From Alkalihalophilus pseudofirmus (GTDB lineage: Bacteria > Bacillota > Bacilli > Bacillales > Bacillaceae_D): a stretch of DNA of 64,000 bases. Positions within the stretch are counted from its first letter, which is position 1; each line of letters begins with the position of its first letter. The translations under genes and the position numbers were made by a program. The notes under the pieces were generated by a model. It saw only the letters and a list, made by a program, of their open reading frames with translations. It made no database searches and was not told the origin of the DNA. Positions 35,897 to 46,234 of this stretch are shown piece after piece. Location: contig NZ_CP117835.1 in assembly GCF_029094545.1 (NCBI RefSeq), forward strand, positions 186,001-250,000. The letters are read 5' to 3'.

Positions 35897-37366
35897 ATGA
35901 AGAAAAACTCAAGCTATTTAAAGTCTCCTGACCTGCTTCCGATAACGCATGGCGACCGAAAGATCAGTACATTAGGTTTCGCTATTATCTGGGTAGGTAT
36001 GGCGGTTGTCTTAGCAGCATTTGCAATTGGTGGAGAAGGGGTTCAATCTTTGCCTCTTGGAATGGTTATTTTAGCCACCATCATAGGATCAATTGCTATT
36101 GGACTATGTATGACACTAACCGGTGATATCGGTGTGGAACATGGATTATCATTTCCGGTCTACATGAGGGCACCCTTTGGGACGATAGGTACTCATATTC
36201 CATCTCTTATACGAGGATTTGTGGCCTCATGTTGGTTTGGGATTAACACCTACTTTGGTGCAACGGCCATGAATGGAATCTTGTTTGTTTTAACCGGCTT
36301 TGATAACTGGTTTGTTTGTTTCTTATTCTTTGCTACGATTCAGGTCATCAATACGGCCCTTGGAATTAAAGCAGTAGAACGTTTTGCAGATCTTGCAGCA
36401 CCGATCATTATTATTATATCTGCATGGATGTACACTACCTTATCAGACCAGGCTTTGGCTGCAGGGCGTGACGTGTGGAGCTGGATTGAAAGTCCGGTAA
36501 CAGGCGGAGCAGCCGTTACAGCTTTTGCCATTGTCATCATGAGTAACATGGGCTTTTGGGGGACGCTTGCGGCAGATATGCCATCTATTTCAAGATTTAT
36601 TAAAGCGCCAAAACTTGAGAGAAATTGGTTTAAACGCAACAAAGGACAAATTGTGGGCAGCTTAATCACACTGCCAATTGTCCAGACGTTTATGGTAGTG
36701 ATTGGTGCGGTGTCCTTCATCGCCGTATCCAATTATGATCCGGTAATCGCTCTTCAAGAAGCGGCAAGCGGTATCGTTCTTGGTGTCCTTCTCTTAATGA
36801 TTGTCTTTGCTCAATGGTCTACGAATATATCTGCAAACCTTGTTCCTGCAGCAACGATTTTCTCAAATGTCGGAGGCCCTAAGCTTCCATTCTGGACAGG
36901 GGTAGTAGTAGCCGGTTTAATCGGTGTGCTAGTGCAGCCATGGAGTTTATTTGGGATTATTATTCCGGCGCTTCTTATAGTAGGAGGGATCTTATCGGCG
37001 ATCGTTGGAATATTAGTAGCAGATTATTATTTCATTCGTAAGCGTCGTGTAAATGTAGTTGATCTTTATAAAGAGGATGGTCAATATCACTACTGGAAGG
37101 GTCTGAATCTTGCTGGACTAATTTCCTGGGTTCTTGGCGGAGGTGCAGCTTACTTCATTCAAACGTATTCTTTTGCTGTTGGTTTTGTTGTCGGAGCTGC
37201 CGTGTATTATGTTCTTGCGAAGTACTGGTGGTTTGAAAAATATCAGCAAGCCGAGCTGAACGATCCAAGTGATGAGAAGTATTTAGGGATCACGGTGGGC
37301 AGAGATTGGATTATAGAGGATGATGATGAGAAAGAACAAACAGCCAAAACAGCACAAAATGCATAG
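35897..37366 (+). CDS. NCS1-family pyrimidine/hydantoin/allantoin permease
   Basis: The 489-aa protein has about 12 membrane helices and the NCS1 pattern of PucI/Mhp1-like permeases (MKAPFG-like YMRAPFGTIGTHIPSLIRGFVASCWFGINTYFGA, NMGFWGTLAADMPSISRFIK). By position it imports the pyrimidine (uracil, thymine) or hydantoin degraded by this cluster. GTG 35894 and ATG 35897 are adjacent, and AGAGGGGG suits either. It is 14 nt before the next small gene. Confidence 0.87.
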   Translation: MKKNSSYLKSPDLLPITHGDRKISTLGFAIIWVGMAVVLAAFAIGGEGVQSLPLGMVILATIIGSIAIGLCMTLTGDIGVEHGLSFPVYMRAPFGTIGTHIPSLIRGFVASCWFGINTYFGATAMNGILFVLTGFDNWFVCFLFFATIQVINTALGIKAVERFADLAAPIIIIISAWMYTTLSDQALAAGRDVWSWIESPVTGGAAVTAFAIVIMSNMGFWGTLAADMPSISRFIKAPKLERNWFKRNKGQIVGSLITLPIVQTFMVVIGAVSFIAVSNYDPVIALQEAASGIVLGVLLLMIVFAQWSTNISANLVPAATIFSNVGGPKLPFWTGVVVAGLIGVLVQPWSLFGIIIPALLIVGGILSAIVGILVADYYFIRKRRVNVVDLYKEDGQYHYWKGLNLAGLISWVLGGGAAYFIQTYSFAVGFVVGAAVYYVLAKYWWFEKYQQAELNDPSDEKYLGITVGRDWIIEDDDEKEQTAKTAQNA

Positions 37367-37380
37367 AGAGGGGACCGTTT

Positions 37381-37617
37381 ATGTCTGACTATCAAGAATA
37401 CTTGGCCGAGAGGGATGAAATCGATTATTTGATCCAGCAAGGCTATGTAATTAAAGGAGTTACAGAAAATCTAAGCGGCGCTTTTGTAGAGTTTGAACTG
37501 CCTGCCCCAGGCATGAGCCGTGGTCAGCAGCAATATGAACGTCTTCATATTAAGACAGCGGATGCGAGAAAATACTTTTCTGTTCTCTTATTAAAGCAAG
37601 CTCAAAAAACCGGTTAA
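37381..37617 (+). CDS. Unknown 78-aa protein of the pyrimidine operon
   Basis: This small acidic/neutral protein has no membrane segment or signal and no cysteines (SDYQEYLAERDEIDYLIQQG, SGAFVEFELPAPG). It begins 14 nt after the permease stop behind GAGAGGGGACC and ends at the operon terminator, so it is co-transcribed. I do not recognise the family. A helical N-terminal and beta C-terminal layout suggests a small regulatory or accessory subunit, but this is speculation. Confidence 0.8.
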   Translation: MSDYQEYLAERDEIDYLIQQGYVIKGVTENLSGAFVEFELPAPGMSRGQQQYERLHIKTADARKYFSVLLLKQAQKTG

Positions 37618-37622
37618 ATAGC

Positions 37623-37668
37623 AAGCTGTACTGAGATCACTCATCTTAGTACAGCTTTTTTTATTTAG
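37623..37668 (+). terminator. Terminator of the pyrimidine catabolic operon (first part)
   Basis: A long stem AAGCTGTACTGAGAT / ATCTTAGTACAGCTT is followed by TTTTTTATTT. Confidence 0.88.
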
Positions 37669-37801
37669 GGAGGTTTTCTTACATATCATTTTTAGAGTGA
37701 GGCAGGAGATAGTGGACGAGTTATAGAAGTAAGTACAACCTAGATTAATATCGTAATGTTTACTGATTTCTCTACTCTTTAGAAGAGGTGATATTTAGAT
37801 A

Positions 37802-39409
37802 ATGAAATCGTATATATCAATTGAAGAGATTGTGAAACGGAAGCATTTTGACCATATTGAAGTGGTGGCGGGAGCTTTAGGGCTTGATCGTTTAGTCAAG
37901 TGGGTCCACGTAGTAGAAGTCGTACAAATTAAAAACCTTTTAAGAGGTCATGAATTAATTTTAACAACAGGACTCGGCTTTAAAGATGATCCCTCTTTAT
38001 TTGTGCAATTTGTTAAACAATTGATTGATTGCGAAGCTGCAGGTCTATGTATTGAAATCGGCACAAACACATCCACGATCCCTCCAGATGTTATTGAAAT
38101 AGCAAATACTCACCAATTTCCTATCATTGTATTTAATCAAGAAGTTCCTTTCGTAGAAATTACACAAGATATCCATTCAACGCTTATCAATAAACAATAC
38201 CAAGTCATATCAGATCTTGAACATTACTCTCAGCAGTTAAATAAGAAGCTCTTAGAAATAAGCGAATATGATGAAATTTTAACATTTTGTCAAATGTACT
38301 TAGATGTACAAGTCGTAGCAAGGTTTAATGAGAAAGACCTTAAATTCTATCCTGAACCTCCTAAAGGAAGGAGGAAACAGCTGTATAAATTAGCAGAAGA
38401 GGCTGCTATGGATAAACAGTCCAAAGTAGCAAAACAACCGGTCATGTTACTAGGAAATCAATATGCAGAAGTAATGATTATTTCAAAAGACCGTGATTTA
38501 ACGGAATATGATTTTTTAATTTTAGACAGAACCGTAACAGCCCTAGCTCAACAGCTCCTTAGAACGATGTATGTGGAAGAAAGAAAAAATGCCGAGGAGT
38601 CACAGTGGATGTTAGATTGGCTGGAAGGCTCACATAGAGAGGCCGTCATTGATGAACATCTCGCTTCCCTTGAACCGGGCTTAAAGCTTAACGGGGCAGT
38701 GGTGTGTGTGTGTAAATACCAGCCGGCAAGGCATGGTGCAGATACCGATTGCACCTATTTAAAATTATGGATCCGTACCGTTTTTGAGCAGTATGGCTTT
38801 CATTTATTTACGATTGATGTCAGGCAGGACCTAGTATTGATTTTAGGGAATAAAAGGGCTGGTGATGATTGGAAAGAACGAGCCAAAGAAGCGTTTGAGC
38901 GAGTTAGAGCACAAGAAGGCACAGGTGGGAAAAGTGTTTCTTCCTACAGATTTGGGGTGGGAAAATACATTTATCAGCTTGAGGATGTAAATGTTAGCTA
39001 CAAAACAGCAAGGGAAGCGCTGCTGCTTACTAATAGAGCACATCATAAAGAGATGAGCATGTTTTATGATGACCTTCATTTATACCGTATCTTATCGGTC
39101 ATTCACCAGCATGCAAACCTTGATGAAATCGTTAGTGATTACTTAGCGCCGGTCATTGAATATGATAAGCGATATAATGGACAATTGCTTGAAACGCTAA
39201 AAGCCTATTTAACATGCAGCGGGTCTAAGCAAGAGACAGCTAAACGATTATTTATTGTACGGCAAACGTTATATCATCGGATTGAAAAGCTCGAAAAGCT
39301 TCTTGGATCTGACTTTATGGAAGCGGAGAAAAGGCTGGCACTTGAATTTATGCTTCTTGCAAAAGATTATTTAAATGTTGAAGAACAGCTGCAAAAGCGG
39401 ACAGTTTAA
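37802..39409 (+). CDS. PucR-family transcriptional regulator
   Basis: The 535-aa protein has an N-terminal PucR domain (about 5-125; HFDHIEVVAGALGLDRLVKWVHVVE, LRGHELILTTGLGF), a middle GGDEF-like/CdaR region, and a C-terminal PucR HTH_30 (SGSKQETAKRLFIVRQTLYHRIEKLEKLLG split over about 475-510). It is a homologue of the purine catabolism activator PucR. Lying inside the cluster, it most likely activates the pyrimidine genes on both sides. The effector is unknown. Confidence 0.88.
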   Translation: MKSYISIEEIVKRKHFDHIEVVAGALGLDRLVKWVHVVEVVQIKNLLRGHELILTTGLGFKDDPSLFVQFVKQLIDCEAAGLCIEIGTNTSTIPPDVIEIANTHQFPIIVFNQEVPFVEITQDIHSTLINKQYQVISDLEHYSQQLNKKLLEISEYDEILTFCQMYLDVQVVARFNEKDLKFYPEPPKGRRKQLYKLAEEAAMDKQSKVAKQPVMLLGNQYAEVMIISKDRDLTEYDFLILDRTVTALAQQLLRTMYVEERKNAEESQWMLDWLEGSHREAVIDEHLASLEPGLKLNGAVVCVCKYQPARHGADTDCTYLKLWIRTVFEQYGFHLFTIDVRQDLVLILGNKRAGDDWKERAKEAFERVRAQEGTGGKSVSSYRFGVGKYIYQLEDVNVSYKTAREALLLTNRAHHKEMSMFYDDLHLYRILSVIHQHANLDEIVSDYLAPVIEYDKRYNGQLLETLKAYLTCSGSKQETAKRLFIVRQTLYHRIEKLEKLLGSDFMEAEKRLALEFMLLAKDYLNVEEQLQKRTV

Positions 39410-39588
39410 TCACTTTTATTTGCACTCCTTAAATGGGGTGTATTTTTTATTTGGCTGATGATCATTATGTGGAAAAATTTATGGTGCTTATTTGACACAA
39501 TGTCTAATGCAACCGCAAGCCTTATAACAGATAATAGAAGCATGGATCAAATAGTGTGAAAATTAAAACGATTGAGGGGGAGACAGGC

Positions 39589-41052
39589 ATGGCTGTACTA
39601 AAAAAATCAACTGAGCTTAAAAACTATATTAATGGTGAATGGGTTGCATCAAATGGGAAAGACACTCTTGAGGTGCCCAATCCAGCGACAGGTGAAATTC
39701 TTGCTTCTGTACCCATCTCGACAAAAGAAGATGTGGATCAAGCAGTAAAGGCAGCTAATGTAGCATTCAAAAAATGGAAAAACGTTCCTGTGCCAAAGAG
39801 AGCGAGAATCTTATTCAAATACCATACGCTTTTAACTGATCAGCATGAAGAGCTTGCAAAGCTGATTGTACAAGAAAATGGGAAAGCATTTAAAGAGGCA
39901 TACGGAGAAGTTCAGCGCGGGATCGAATGTGTAGAGTTTGCCTCTGGGGCGCCAACATTAATAATGGGTGAAACCCTCTCAGGAATCGCTGAAGAAATTG
40001 ATTCAGAAATGTTTCGTTACCCGCTAGGAGTAGTAGGAGGTATCACGCCATTTAACTTCCCAATGATGGTGCCATTATGGATGTTCCCGCTGGCTATTGC
40101 TTGTGGTAACACTTTCGTATTAAAGCCGTCTGAGAGAACGCCATTACTCGCAAATAGATTAGTAGAGCTTTTTACAGAAGCTGGTGCGCCAAAAGGGGTA
40201 TTAAATGTGGTACACGGGGCTCATGATGTCGTAAATGGTTTACTGGATCATGAAGATGTAAAAGCCATTTCTTTTGTAGGGTCACAGCCGGTTGCTAAGT
40301 ATGTCTATCAGCGTGCCGCAGCCGAAGGGAAACGTGTTCAAGCTTTATCTGGAGCGAAAAACCATCATATCGTGATGCCTGATGCAGATATGGAAAAAGC
40401 AGCTCAGCATATTATCAGCTCGACATTTGGAAGCGCAGGACAACGCTGTATGGCTTGTAGTGCGGTTGTCGTAGTCGGCGATAATGATAAATTTGTGAAC
40501 CTGTTAAAGAAAAAAGCAGATGAGCTGACAATTGGAAGCGGTCTTGAAGAGGATGTACTTTTAACACCAGTTATTCGTGATTCTCATCGTGAGAAAGTGC
40601 TTGGCTATATCCATAAAGGGGTAGAAGAAGGCGCCTCTTTAATCCGCGATGGACGTAAGGAAATGGATGAAATAAAAGAAGGAACATTTTTAGGGCCGAC
40701 GATCTTTGATCATGTCACGCCGGATATGACAATTGCAAAAGAAGAAATTTTTGCACCGGTTTTAAGTCTCCTTCGTGCAGAAGATCTTGATGGAGGACTT
40801 GAATATATCCGCAAATCCCGCTACGGAAACGGGGCAACTCTTTATTCCAAAGATGCGGCATCTGTAAGAAAGTTCCGTGAAGAGGCAGATGCAGGTATGC
40901 TCGGAATTAATGTAGGGGTACCAGCAACGATGGCCTTCTTCCCATTCTCAGGCTGGAAAGATTCATTCTATGGTGATTTGCATGTAAACGGAAAAGATGG
41001 AGTGAACTTCTTCACACGTAAGAAGATGATCACGTCACGTTTTGACTTTTAA
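39589..41052 (+). CDS. mmsA: CoA-acylating (methyl)malonate-semialdehyde dehydrogenase
   Basis: The 487-aa aldehyde dehydrogenase has catalytic Cys in [12 protein letters not shown], the NAD fold [16 protein letters not shown] and Glu/Cys context of MmsA/IolA ([14 protein letters not shown], where other ALDHs have LGGK). It converts malonate semialdehyde to acetyl-CoA, or methylmalonate semialdehyde to propionyl-CoA. With the next aminotransferase it completes beta-alanine or beta-aminoisobutyrate disposal. ATG 39589 follows GAGGGGGAGACA; the upstream GTG at 39556 is rejected. Confidence 0.9.
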   Translation: MAVLKKSTELKNYINGEWVASNGKDTLEVPNPATGEILASVPISTKEDVDQAVKAANVAFKKWKNVPVPKRARILFKYHTLLTDQHEELAKLIVQENGKAFKEAYGEVQRGIECVEFASGAPTLIMGETLSGIAEEIDSEMFRYPLGVVGGITPFNFPMMVPLWMFPLAIACGNTFVLKPSERTPLLANRLVELFTEAGAPKGVLNVVHGAHDVVNGLLDHEDVKAISFVGSQPVAKYVYQRAAAEGKRVQALSGAKNHHIVMPDADMEKAAQHIISSTFGSAGQRCMACSAVVVVGDNDKFVNLLKKKADELTIGSGLEEDVLLTPVIRDSHREKVLGYIHKGVEEGASLIRDGRKEMDEIKEGTFLGPTIFDHVTPDMTIAKEEIFAPVLSLLRAEDLDGGLEYIRKSRYGNGATLYSKDAASVRKFREEADAGMLGINVGVPATMAFFPFSGWKDSFYGDLHVNGKDGVNFFTRKKMITSRFDF

Positions 41053-41084
41053 TTGATGAACTAAAATAGGAAGGGGGAGGTCAC

Positions 41085-42440
41085 TTGGAGAAGACGAATC
41101 AAAAGTTGGATATGAAAGCAGCTGATGAGAAGTACCTTTGGCATTCCATGAAGCCTTATAACCCTAACGCTACGATGGTAGTGAAAAAAGCAAATGGAGC
41201 ATGGGTGACAGATAGTGATGGCAATCAGTATCTAGATGGGATGGCTGGTTTATGGTGTGTAAATGTCGGCTACGGGCGTACAGAGCTTGCTGAAGCTGCT
41301 TATGAGCAATTAAAAGAACTCGCTTATTTTCCATTAACTCAGAGTCATGAACCCGCTATTAAACTAGGTGAAAAGTTAAATGAAATGCTTGGCGATGATT
41401 ATGTCATTTTCTTTTCCAATAGTGGTTCAGAAGCTAATGAAGTAGCTTTTAAAATTGCTAGACAGTATCATCAGCAGCGCGGTGAAGGCTCGAGATATAA
41501 ATTTATCTCTAGATACCGCGCCTATCACGGCAACTCGATGGGGGCACTAGCTGCAACAGGTCAGGCACAGCGCAAGTATAAGTATGAACCGTTAGCGCCT
41601 GGTTTCATACATGTTCCTCCTCCTGACATGTACAGAAGGCCTGAAAATGAAACAGCTGAGCCGCGTTCTTTAACGTCTGTAAGTGATATAGAGCAGGCAA
41701 TGACGTGGGAATTAAGTGAAACCGTAGCGGCTGTTATTATGGAACCAATTATCACGGGCGGAGGAGTATTAGTTCCCCCTGAAAATTATATGAAAGGTGT
41801 GAAGGAGGCTTGTGAAGCTCACGGAGCCCTTCTTATCTCAGATGAAGTCATCTGCGGTTTCGGACGCACAGGAAAGCCGTTTGGGTTCCAGCATTACGGG
41901 GTGCAGCCGGATATTGTTACAATGGCTAAAGGAATCACAAGTGCCTATTTACCGCTGTCAGCAACAGCGGTGAAGCGAGAAATTTATGAAGCATTTAAAG
42001 GCACAGAAGAGTACGAATACCTAAGGCACGTAAACACGTTTGGCGGCAGTCCTGCGTCATGTGCACTCGCTCTAAAGAATTTAGAGATTATGGATAAAGA
42101 AAAATTATTCGATCGTTCAGCTGAGCTCGGTAATCAGATGAGAGCGGATCTTCAAACGTTACTGCAAACTAACCCATATGTCGGTGATGTCAGAGGCAAA
42201 GGGATGCTAATTGGTATTGAATTAGTAAAAGACAAGAGTACTAAAGAACCTCTTGATGTACAATTAGTCAACCAGGTGATTGGAACCTGCAAAGATAAAG
42301 GCCTCATCGTAGGGAAGAATGGAGCAACTGTAGCAGGATTCAATAATGTTCTCACGCTCTCGCCTCCATTATCCATCGAAACAGAAGATATCCGTTTTAT
42401 TATTGAGACGGTTAAAGATGCATTAAACGGATTAAATTAA
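41085..42440 (+). CDS. Class-III omega-aminotransferase, probably beta-alanine:pyruvate
   Basis: The 451-aa fold-type-I aminotransferase has PLP-binding Lys in VTMAKGITSAYLPLSA and the conserved DEVICGFGRTG and NSGSEANEVAFKIAR segments. It should move the amino group of beta-alanine (from uracil) or beta-aminoisobutyrate (from thymine) to pyruvate or oxoglutarate, feeding the preceding dehydrogenase. The start is TTG 41085 behind AGGGGGAGG. A strong terminator follows. Confidence 0.9.
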   Translation: MEKTNQKLDMKAADEKYLWHSMKPYNPNATMVVKKANGAWVTDSDGNQYLDGMAGLWCVNVGYGRTELAEAAYEQLKELAYFPLTQSHEPAIKLGEKLNEMLGDDYVIFFSNSGSEANEVAFKIARQYHQQRGEGSRYKFISRYRAYHGNSMGALAATGQAQRKYKYEPLAPGFIHVPPPDMYRRPENETAEPRSLTSVSDIEQAMTWELSETVAAVIMEPIITGGGVLVPPENYMKGVKEACEAHGALLISDEVICGFGRTGKPFGFQHYGVQPDIVTMAKGITSAYLPLSATAVKREIYEAFKGTEEYEYLRHVNTFGGSPASCALALKNLEIMDKEKLFDRSAELGNQMRADLQTLLQTNPYVGDVRGKGMLIGIELVKDKSTKEPLDVQLVNQVIGTCKDKGLIVGKNGATVAGFNNVLTLSPPLSIETEDIRFIIETVKDALNGLN

Positions 42441-42457
42441 CCTAAATAAAAGGACAA

Positions 42458-42500
42458 AAGAAACGAGAGGTCACTCGATAGACCTCTCGTTTCTTTATTT
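42458..42500 (+). terminator. Terminator at the end of the pyrimidine cluster
   Basis: Perfect 15-bp arms AAGAAACGAGAGGTC / GACCTCTCGTTTCTT, with an 8-nt loop, are followed by a T-rich tail. Confidence 0.9.
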
Positions 42501-42588
42501 GGTATTAATATCCATGATTTGTTGTGTTCAGGCAGCACATTTATCTTATATAATAAAAATATAGACAGATTCATGGAGAATGGTTGTG

Positions 42589-44757
42589 ATGATCGTGCCG
42601 GAGCCAAAAGATCTAGTAAAAGATGAACTCTTTCTCTCGTGGTTTTACCAAACGAGTGATAGTGTGTTTATTTGCAGAAATACAGATAAAGAGATCCTGC
42701 TAACCGCATACAACCAGCCAGCAGAAAAATGGGTAGCCGAATTTTTCATGCATGGTAAGAATGGCTTTGTATGTAAGGAAAATGAGTTTGAGCGCACGTG
42801 TAAAAATGCATTTAAAACTCTGAAAAAAGTGTCTTTTTCGTTTTCTCTTGAAGATAAAGGGATTTTAACGGTAAGCTGCAGCCCTGTTTATGTAGAAGAG
42901 ATGAAAGAATGGGTCGTTTTAATTGTTGGGAAAAATAAGCAGAATTTAATCGGCTCCTATAATGCTTCCTTGCTCACTTACTTATCAAATACGGAAGATG
43001 CGGTATTAGTTCGTGATGTTAACGGAACAATCACATTTGTAAACATTGCTTTTACGGACATGTTTGGCTGGAAAAGTGAAGAAGTGTTAGGGAAAAAAGT
43101 ATTTGAAATTAATATTCTTCCTGTCTCTTTAATTGAAGAATCCTCTAGAATTAACGAAATGTCTTTGAGGGGCTCGAGCTATTCCCATATTACTACTCAA
43201 AGATTAAGAAGAGGCGGGGAATTATTTGATGTCTCCATTACGTATTCCTACGTGACAGATGTAGACGGGGAAATTGTTGGTTCATTAAGTGTCTTTCGTG
43301 ATATGTCTGAACAAAAAAAGATTGAATCCCTGCTGCGGGAAAGCGAAGAGAGATATCGAAAGCTAGTCGACCTTTGTCCTTTGCCGATTTTTGTTCATCA
43401 AGAGGGGACGGTTCAATATGTGAATCATGCGGCCCTTACCTTAATGGGGACGGATGATGAATCCAAATTAATAGGCAAATCCATCTATTCGTTTGCTAAC
43501 ATGGAGCATCATGCTGAAATAAAAAAACGCTCTACAGATGTACACCAGGAACCGGTTCAAGGTAAAAGTGAATACACTATTAAAACGTTAGATCAACAAT
43601 ATAAAATTATCGAGGCAATGGTTACGTCAATAAGCATAAGAGATAACAAGGTGAATCTTGTGCTGCTAAATGATGTAACAGAAAAGAAAAGGCAGGAAGA
43701 AGCGTTGCGTGAAAGTGAAAAGCGCTATCGCTTAATTGCTGATAACTCCTATGACCTTATTTCGATAATAGACCGCAATGGGGTTGGCAAGTATATCTCG
43801 CCATCTCATGAAAGGCTGCTTGGCTATAAAGAAAGTGAGCTGATAGGAGATACAGCAACCTTGAGAATCCATCCTAATGACAGGGATCATACTTATGAAA
43901 CCTTTCAAAGGGTTTTGGAAACAAAAGAACAGCAACGAATGGAGTACCGGATGTATCGTAAGGATGGAAGCACCATTTGGATCGAATCCATTTTAAGGAT
44001 GTTTGATGAAGGAGAACAATCAGACATCTTAATAGAAAGCCGTGACATTACCGAGCGGAAAGAAAATGAAAAAATGATTCGCAGGTTAGACAAGCTATCT
44101 GTAGTTGGACAGCTTGCAGCAGGAGTGGCTCACGAGATCCGAAATCCATTAACATCGATAAAAGGTTTTCTTCAATTATATCAAGAACAAAATGTCGAGA
44201 AAAAAGATAATCATTACTGGGAGATTATTTTTTCTGAATTAAATAGAATTGAAGAGATTATCAATGAGTTTATGGTCCTCGCCAAACCGCAAGAAGTGGA
44301 TCGAAAAAGCATTCCAATTCAAGATCTGCTTTCTCATACGATTGTCTTATTCCAATCTGAGGCCCATTTAAATAATATTGAAATCGACGTCATCTATGTA
44401 GAGACAGAGCAGATGTCCATCTATGCAGTAGAAAATCAGTTAAAACAAGTATTCATCAATTTATTGCGTAACGCTATAGAAGCCATTAAGCCCCAAAAGG
44501 GCAAGATACGAATTAAAGTTGAAAGCTGCTATGGAGAGGAAAGGGTTAGATTTAGATTTATTGATAACGGTCCAGGTATTCCAAAAGATCGTCTTGCTCA
44601 TTTAGGAACGCCTTTTTATACGACAAAAGAAAAGGGGATCGGGCTTGGGTTAACAATCAGTCAAAAGATTATCCATGAACATAAGGGTGATTTTAGGATT
44701 CGCAGCGGATACAAAAGAGGGACGTTGATTGATATTATTTTGCCGCGCTATAACTAA
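42589..44757 (+). CDS. Multi-PAS sensor histidine kinase (KinA/KinE-like)
   Basis: The roughly 722-aa soluble kinase has an N-terminal part of about 115 residues (possibly a divergent PAS), three PAS domains (about 120-235, 245-365 and 370-490), a HisKA domain with H-box LAAGVAHEIRNPLTSIKGF, and a HATPase_c domain (N-box RNAIEAI, DNGPGIP, GIGLGLTIS). There is no transmembrane helix and no adjacent response regulator, as in the orphan kinases of the sporulation phosphorelay. The ATG at 42589 suits the GGAG at 42575; ATG 42580 is too close to it. The signal is unknown. Confidence 0.88.
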   Translation: MIVPEPKDLVKDELFLSWFYQTSDSVFICRNTDKEILLTAYNQPAEKWVAEFFMHGKNGFVCKENEFERTCKNAFKTLKKVSFSFSLEDKGILTVSCSPVYVEEMKEWVVLIVGKNKQNLIGSYNASLLTYLSNTEDAVLVRDVNGTITFVNIAFTDMFGWKSEEVLGKKVFEINILPVSLIEESSRINEMSLRGSSYSHITTQRLRRGGELFDVSITYSYVTDVDGEIVGSLSVFRDMSEQKKIESLLRESEERYRKLVDLCPLPIFVHQEGTVQYVNHAALTLMGTDDESKLIGKSIYSFANMEHHAEIKKRSTDVHQEPVQGKSEYTIKTLDQQYKIIEAMVTSISIRDNKVNLVLLNDVTEKKRQEEALRESEKRYRLIADNSYDLISIIDRNGVGKYISPSHERLLGYKESELIGDTATLRIHPNDRDHTYETFQRVLETKEQQRMEYRMYRKDGSTIWIESILRMFDEGEQSDILIESRDITERKENEKMIRRLDKLSVVGQLAAGVAHEIRNPLTSIKGFLQLYQEQNVEKKDNHYWEIIFSELNRIEEIINEFMVLAKPQEVDRKSIPIQDLLSHTIVLFQSEAHLNNIEIDVIYVETEQMSIYAVENQLKQVFINLLRNAIEAIKPQKGKIRIKVESCYGEERVRFRFIDNGPGIPKDRLAHLGTPFYTTKEKGIGLGLTISQKIIHEHKGDFRIRSGYKRGTLIDIILPRYN

Positions 44758-44767
44758 ATATACAATT

Positions 44768-44803
44768 AAGGTATTTGAGAAGTTCCTCAAATGCCTTTTT
44801 TTA
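44768..44803 (+). terminator. Terminator of the PAS kinase gene
   Basis: Arms AAGGTATTTGAG / CTCAAATGCCTT are followed by TTTTTTA. Confidence 0.82.
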
Positions 44804-44912
44804 TGGGGAAATTCCACATTTTTCTATATTCTCAGCTTGTTTTTTGAACCTTTCATATAAAACTATTTATATTACTATATTTATTAAATGTAGCATAATA
44901 GACGAGAATCCT

Positions 44913-44933
44913 CCTATTATTCTAGTAAATAGG
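44913..44933 (+). promoter_or_regulatory. Inverted repeat in the subtilisin promoter region
   Basis: CCTATT, nine bases, AATAGG lie about 75-95 nt before the protease start. This could be an operator, but the arms are short and no match to a PlcR box was found. Confidence 0.3.
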
Positions 44934-45005
44934 TTGTAATAACTTGTCACAGAAAATACATACTTTTTTGAATTTTGATAGATTATTCATAGGAGGTGAT
45001 CGCCT

Positions 45006-46130
45006 ATGAATCTTCAAAAAATACGCTCAGCGTTGAAGGTTAAGCAATCGGCATTGGTCAGCAGTTTAACTATTTTGTTTCTAATCATGCTAGTAGGTAC
45101 GGCTAGTGCAAATGATGCGAAGCAAGAGTACTTAATTGGTTTCAACTCAGACAAGGCAAAAGGACTTATCCAAAATGCAGGTGGAAAAATTCATCATGAA
45201 TATACAGAGTTTCCAGTTATCTATGCAGAGCTTCCAGAAGCAGCGGTAAGTGGATTGAAAAATAATCCTCATATTGATTTTATTGAGGAAAACGAAGAAG
45301 TTGAAATTGCACAGACTGTTCCTTGGGGAATCCCTTATATTTACTCGGATGTTGTTCATCGTCAAGGTTACTTTGGGAACGGAGTAAAAGTAGCAGTACT
45401 TGATACAGGAGTGGCTCCTCATCCTGATTTACATATTAGAGGAGGAGTAAGCTTTATCTCTACAGAAAACACTTATGTGGATTATAATGGTCACGGTACT
45501 CACGTAGCTGGTACTGTAGCTGCCCTAAACAATTCATATGGCGTATTGGGAGTGGCTCCTGGAGCTGAACTATATGCTGTTAAAGTTCTTGATCGTAACG
45601 GAAGCGGTTCGCATGCATCCATTGCTCAAGGAATTGAATGGGCGATGAATAATGGGATGGATATTGCCAACATGAGTTTAGGAAGTCCTTCTGGGTCTAC
45701 AACCCTGCAATTAGCAGCAGACCGCGCTAGGAATGCAGGTGTCTTATTAATTGGGGCGGCTGGAAACTCAGGACAACAAGGCGGCTCGAATAACATGGGC
45801 TACCCAGCGCGCTATGCATCTGTCATGGCTGTTGGAGCGGTGGACCAAAATGGAAATAGAGCGAACTTTTCAAGCTATGGATCAGAACTTGAGATTATGG
45901 CGCCTGGTGTCAATATTAACAGTACGTATTTAAATAACGGATATCGCAGTTTAAATGGTACGTCAATGGCATCTCCACATGTTGCTGGGGTAGCTGCATT
46001 AGTTAAACAAAAACACCCTCACTTAACGGCGGCACAAATTCGTAATCGTATGAATCAAACAGCAATTCCGCTTGGTAACAGCACGTATTATGGAAATGGC
46101 TTAGTGGATGCTGAGTATGCGGCTCAATAA
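45006..46130 (+). CDS. aprE: Extracellular alkaline serine protease (subtilisin, S8)
   Basis: The 374-aa pre-pro-enzyme has a signal peptide to about residue 35 (VGTASA), an I9 propeptide to about residue 101, and a mature enzyme starting near AQTVPWGI. The triad is Asp133 (VLDTGV), His163 ([10 protein letters not shown]) and Ser320 (NGTSMASPH); the oxyanion Asn is 254. The mature part resembles high-alkaline subtilisins (savinase type), with the same HVAGTxAALNNSxGVLGVAP run. Start ATG 45006 has AGGAGGTGATCG. It is monocistronic and directly upstream of the signalling pair below, whose PlcR-like relatives control secreted proteases. Confidence 0.95.
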   Translation: MNLQKIRSALKVKQSALVSSLTILFLIMLVGTASANDAKQEYLIGFNSDKAKGLIQNAGGKIHHEYTEFPVIYAELPEAAVSGLKNNPHIDFIEENEEVEIAQTVPWGIPYIYSDVVHRQGYFGNGVKVAVLDTGVAPHPDLHIRGGVSFISTENTYVDYNGHGTHVAGTVAALNNSYGVLGVAPGAELYAVKVLDRNGSGSHASIAQGIEWAMNNGMDIANMSLGSPSGSTTLQLAADRARNAGVLLIGAAGNSGQQGGSNNMGYPARYASVMAVGAVDQNGNRANFSSYGSELEIMAPGVNINSTYLNNGYRSLNGTSMASPHVAGVAALVKQKHPHLTAAQIRNRMNQTAIPLGNSTYYGNGLVDAEYAAQ

Positions 46131-46147
46131 TCCCTAAGGATGTACTG

Positions 46148-46172
46148 GATGCAGAGAGAGCTCTCTGCATCC
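46148..46172 (+). terminator. Hairpin after the subtilisin gene
   Basis: Arms GGATGCAGAGAG / CTCTCTGCATCC almost touch. There is little T tract behind, so it may be a weak terminator or a 3'-end stabilising hairpin. Confidence 0.6.
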
Positions 46173-46234
46173 AACTTGCATTATGAGTACATTTATATTT
46201 TAAAGAGATATACGAGTTATTCGCTTATTCAGGG

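Noticed and set aside
39556-39588. Earlier GTG start of the semialdehyde dehydrogenase
   Set aside because: ATG 39589 has GAGGGGGAG at correct distance and matches the family N-terminus.
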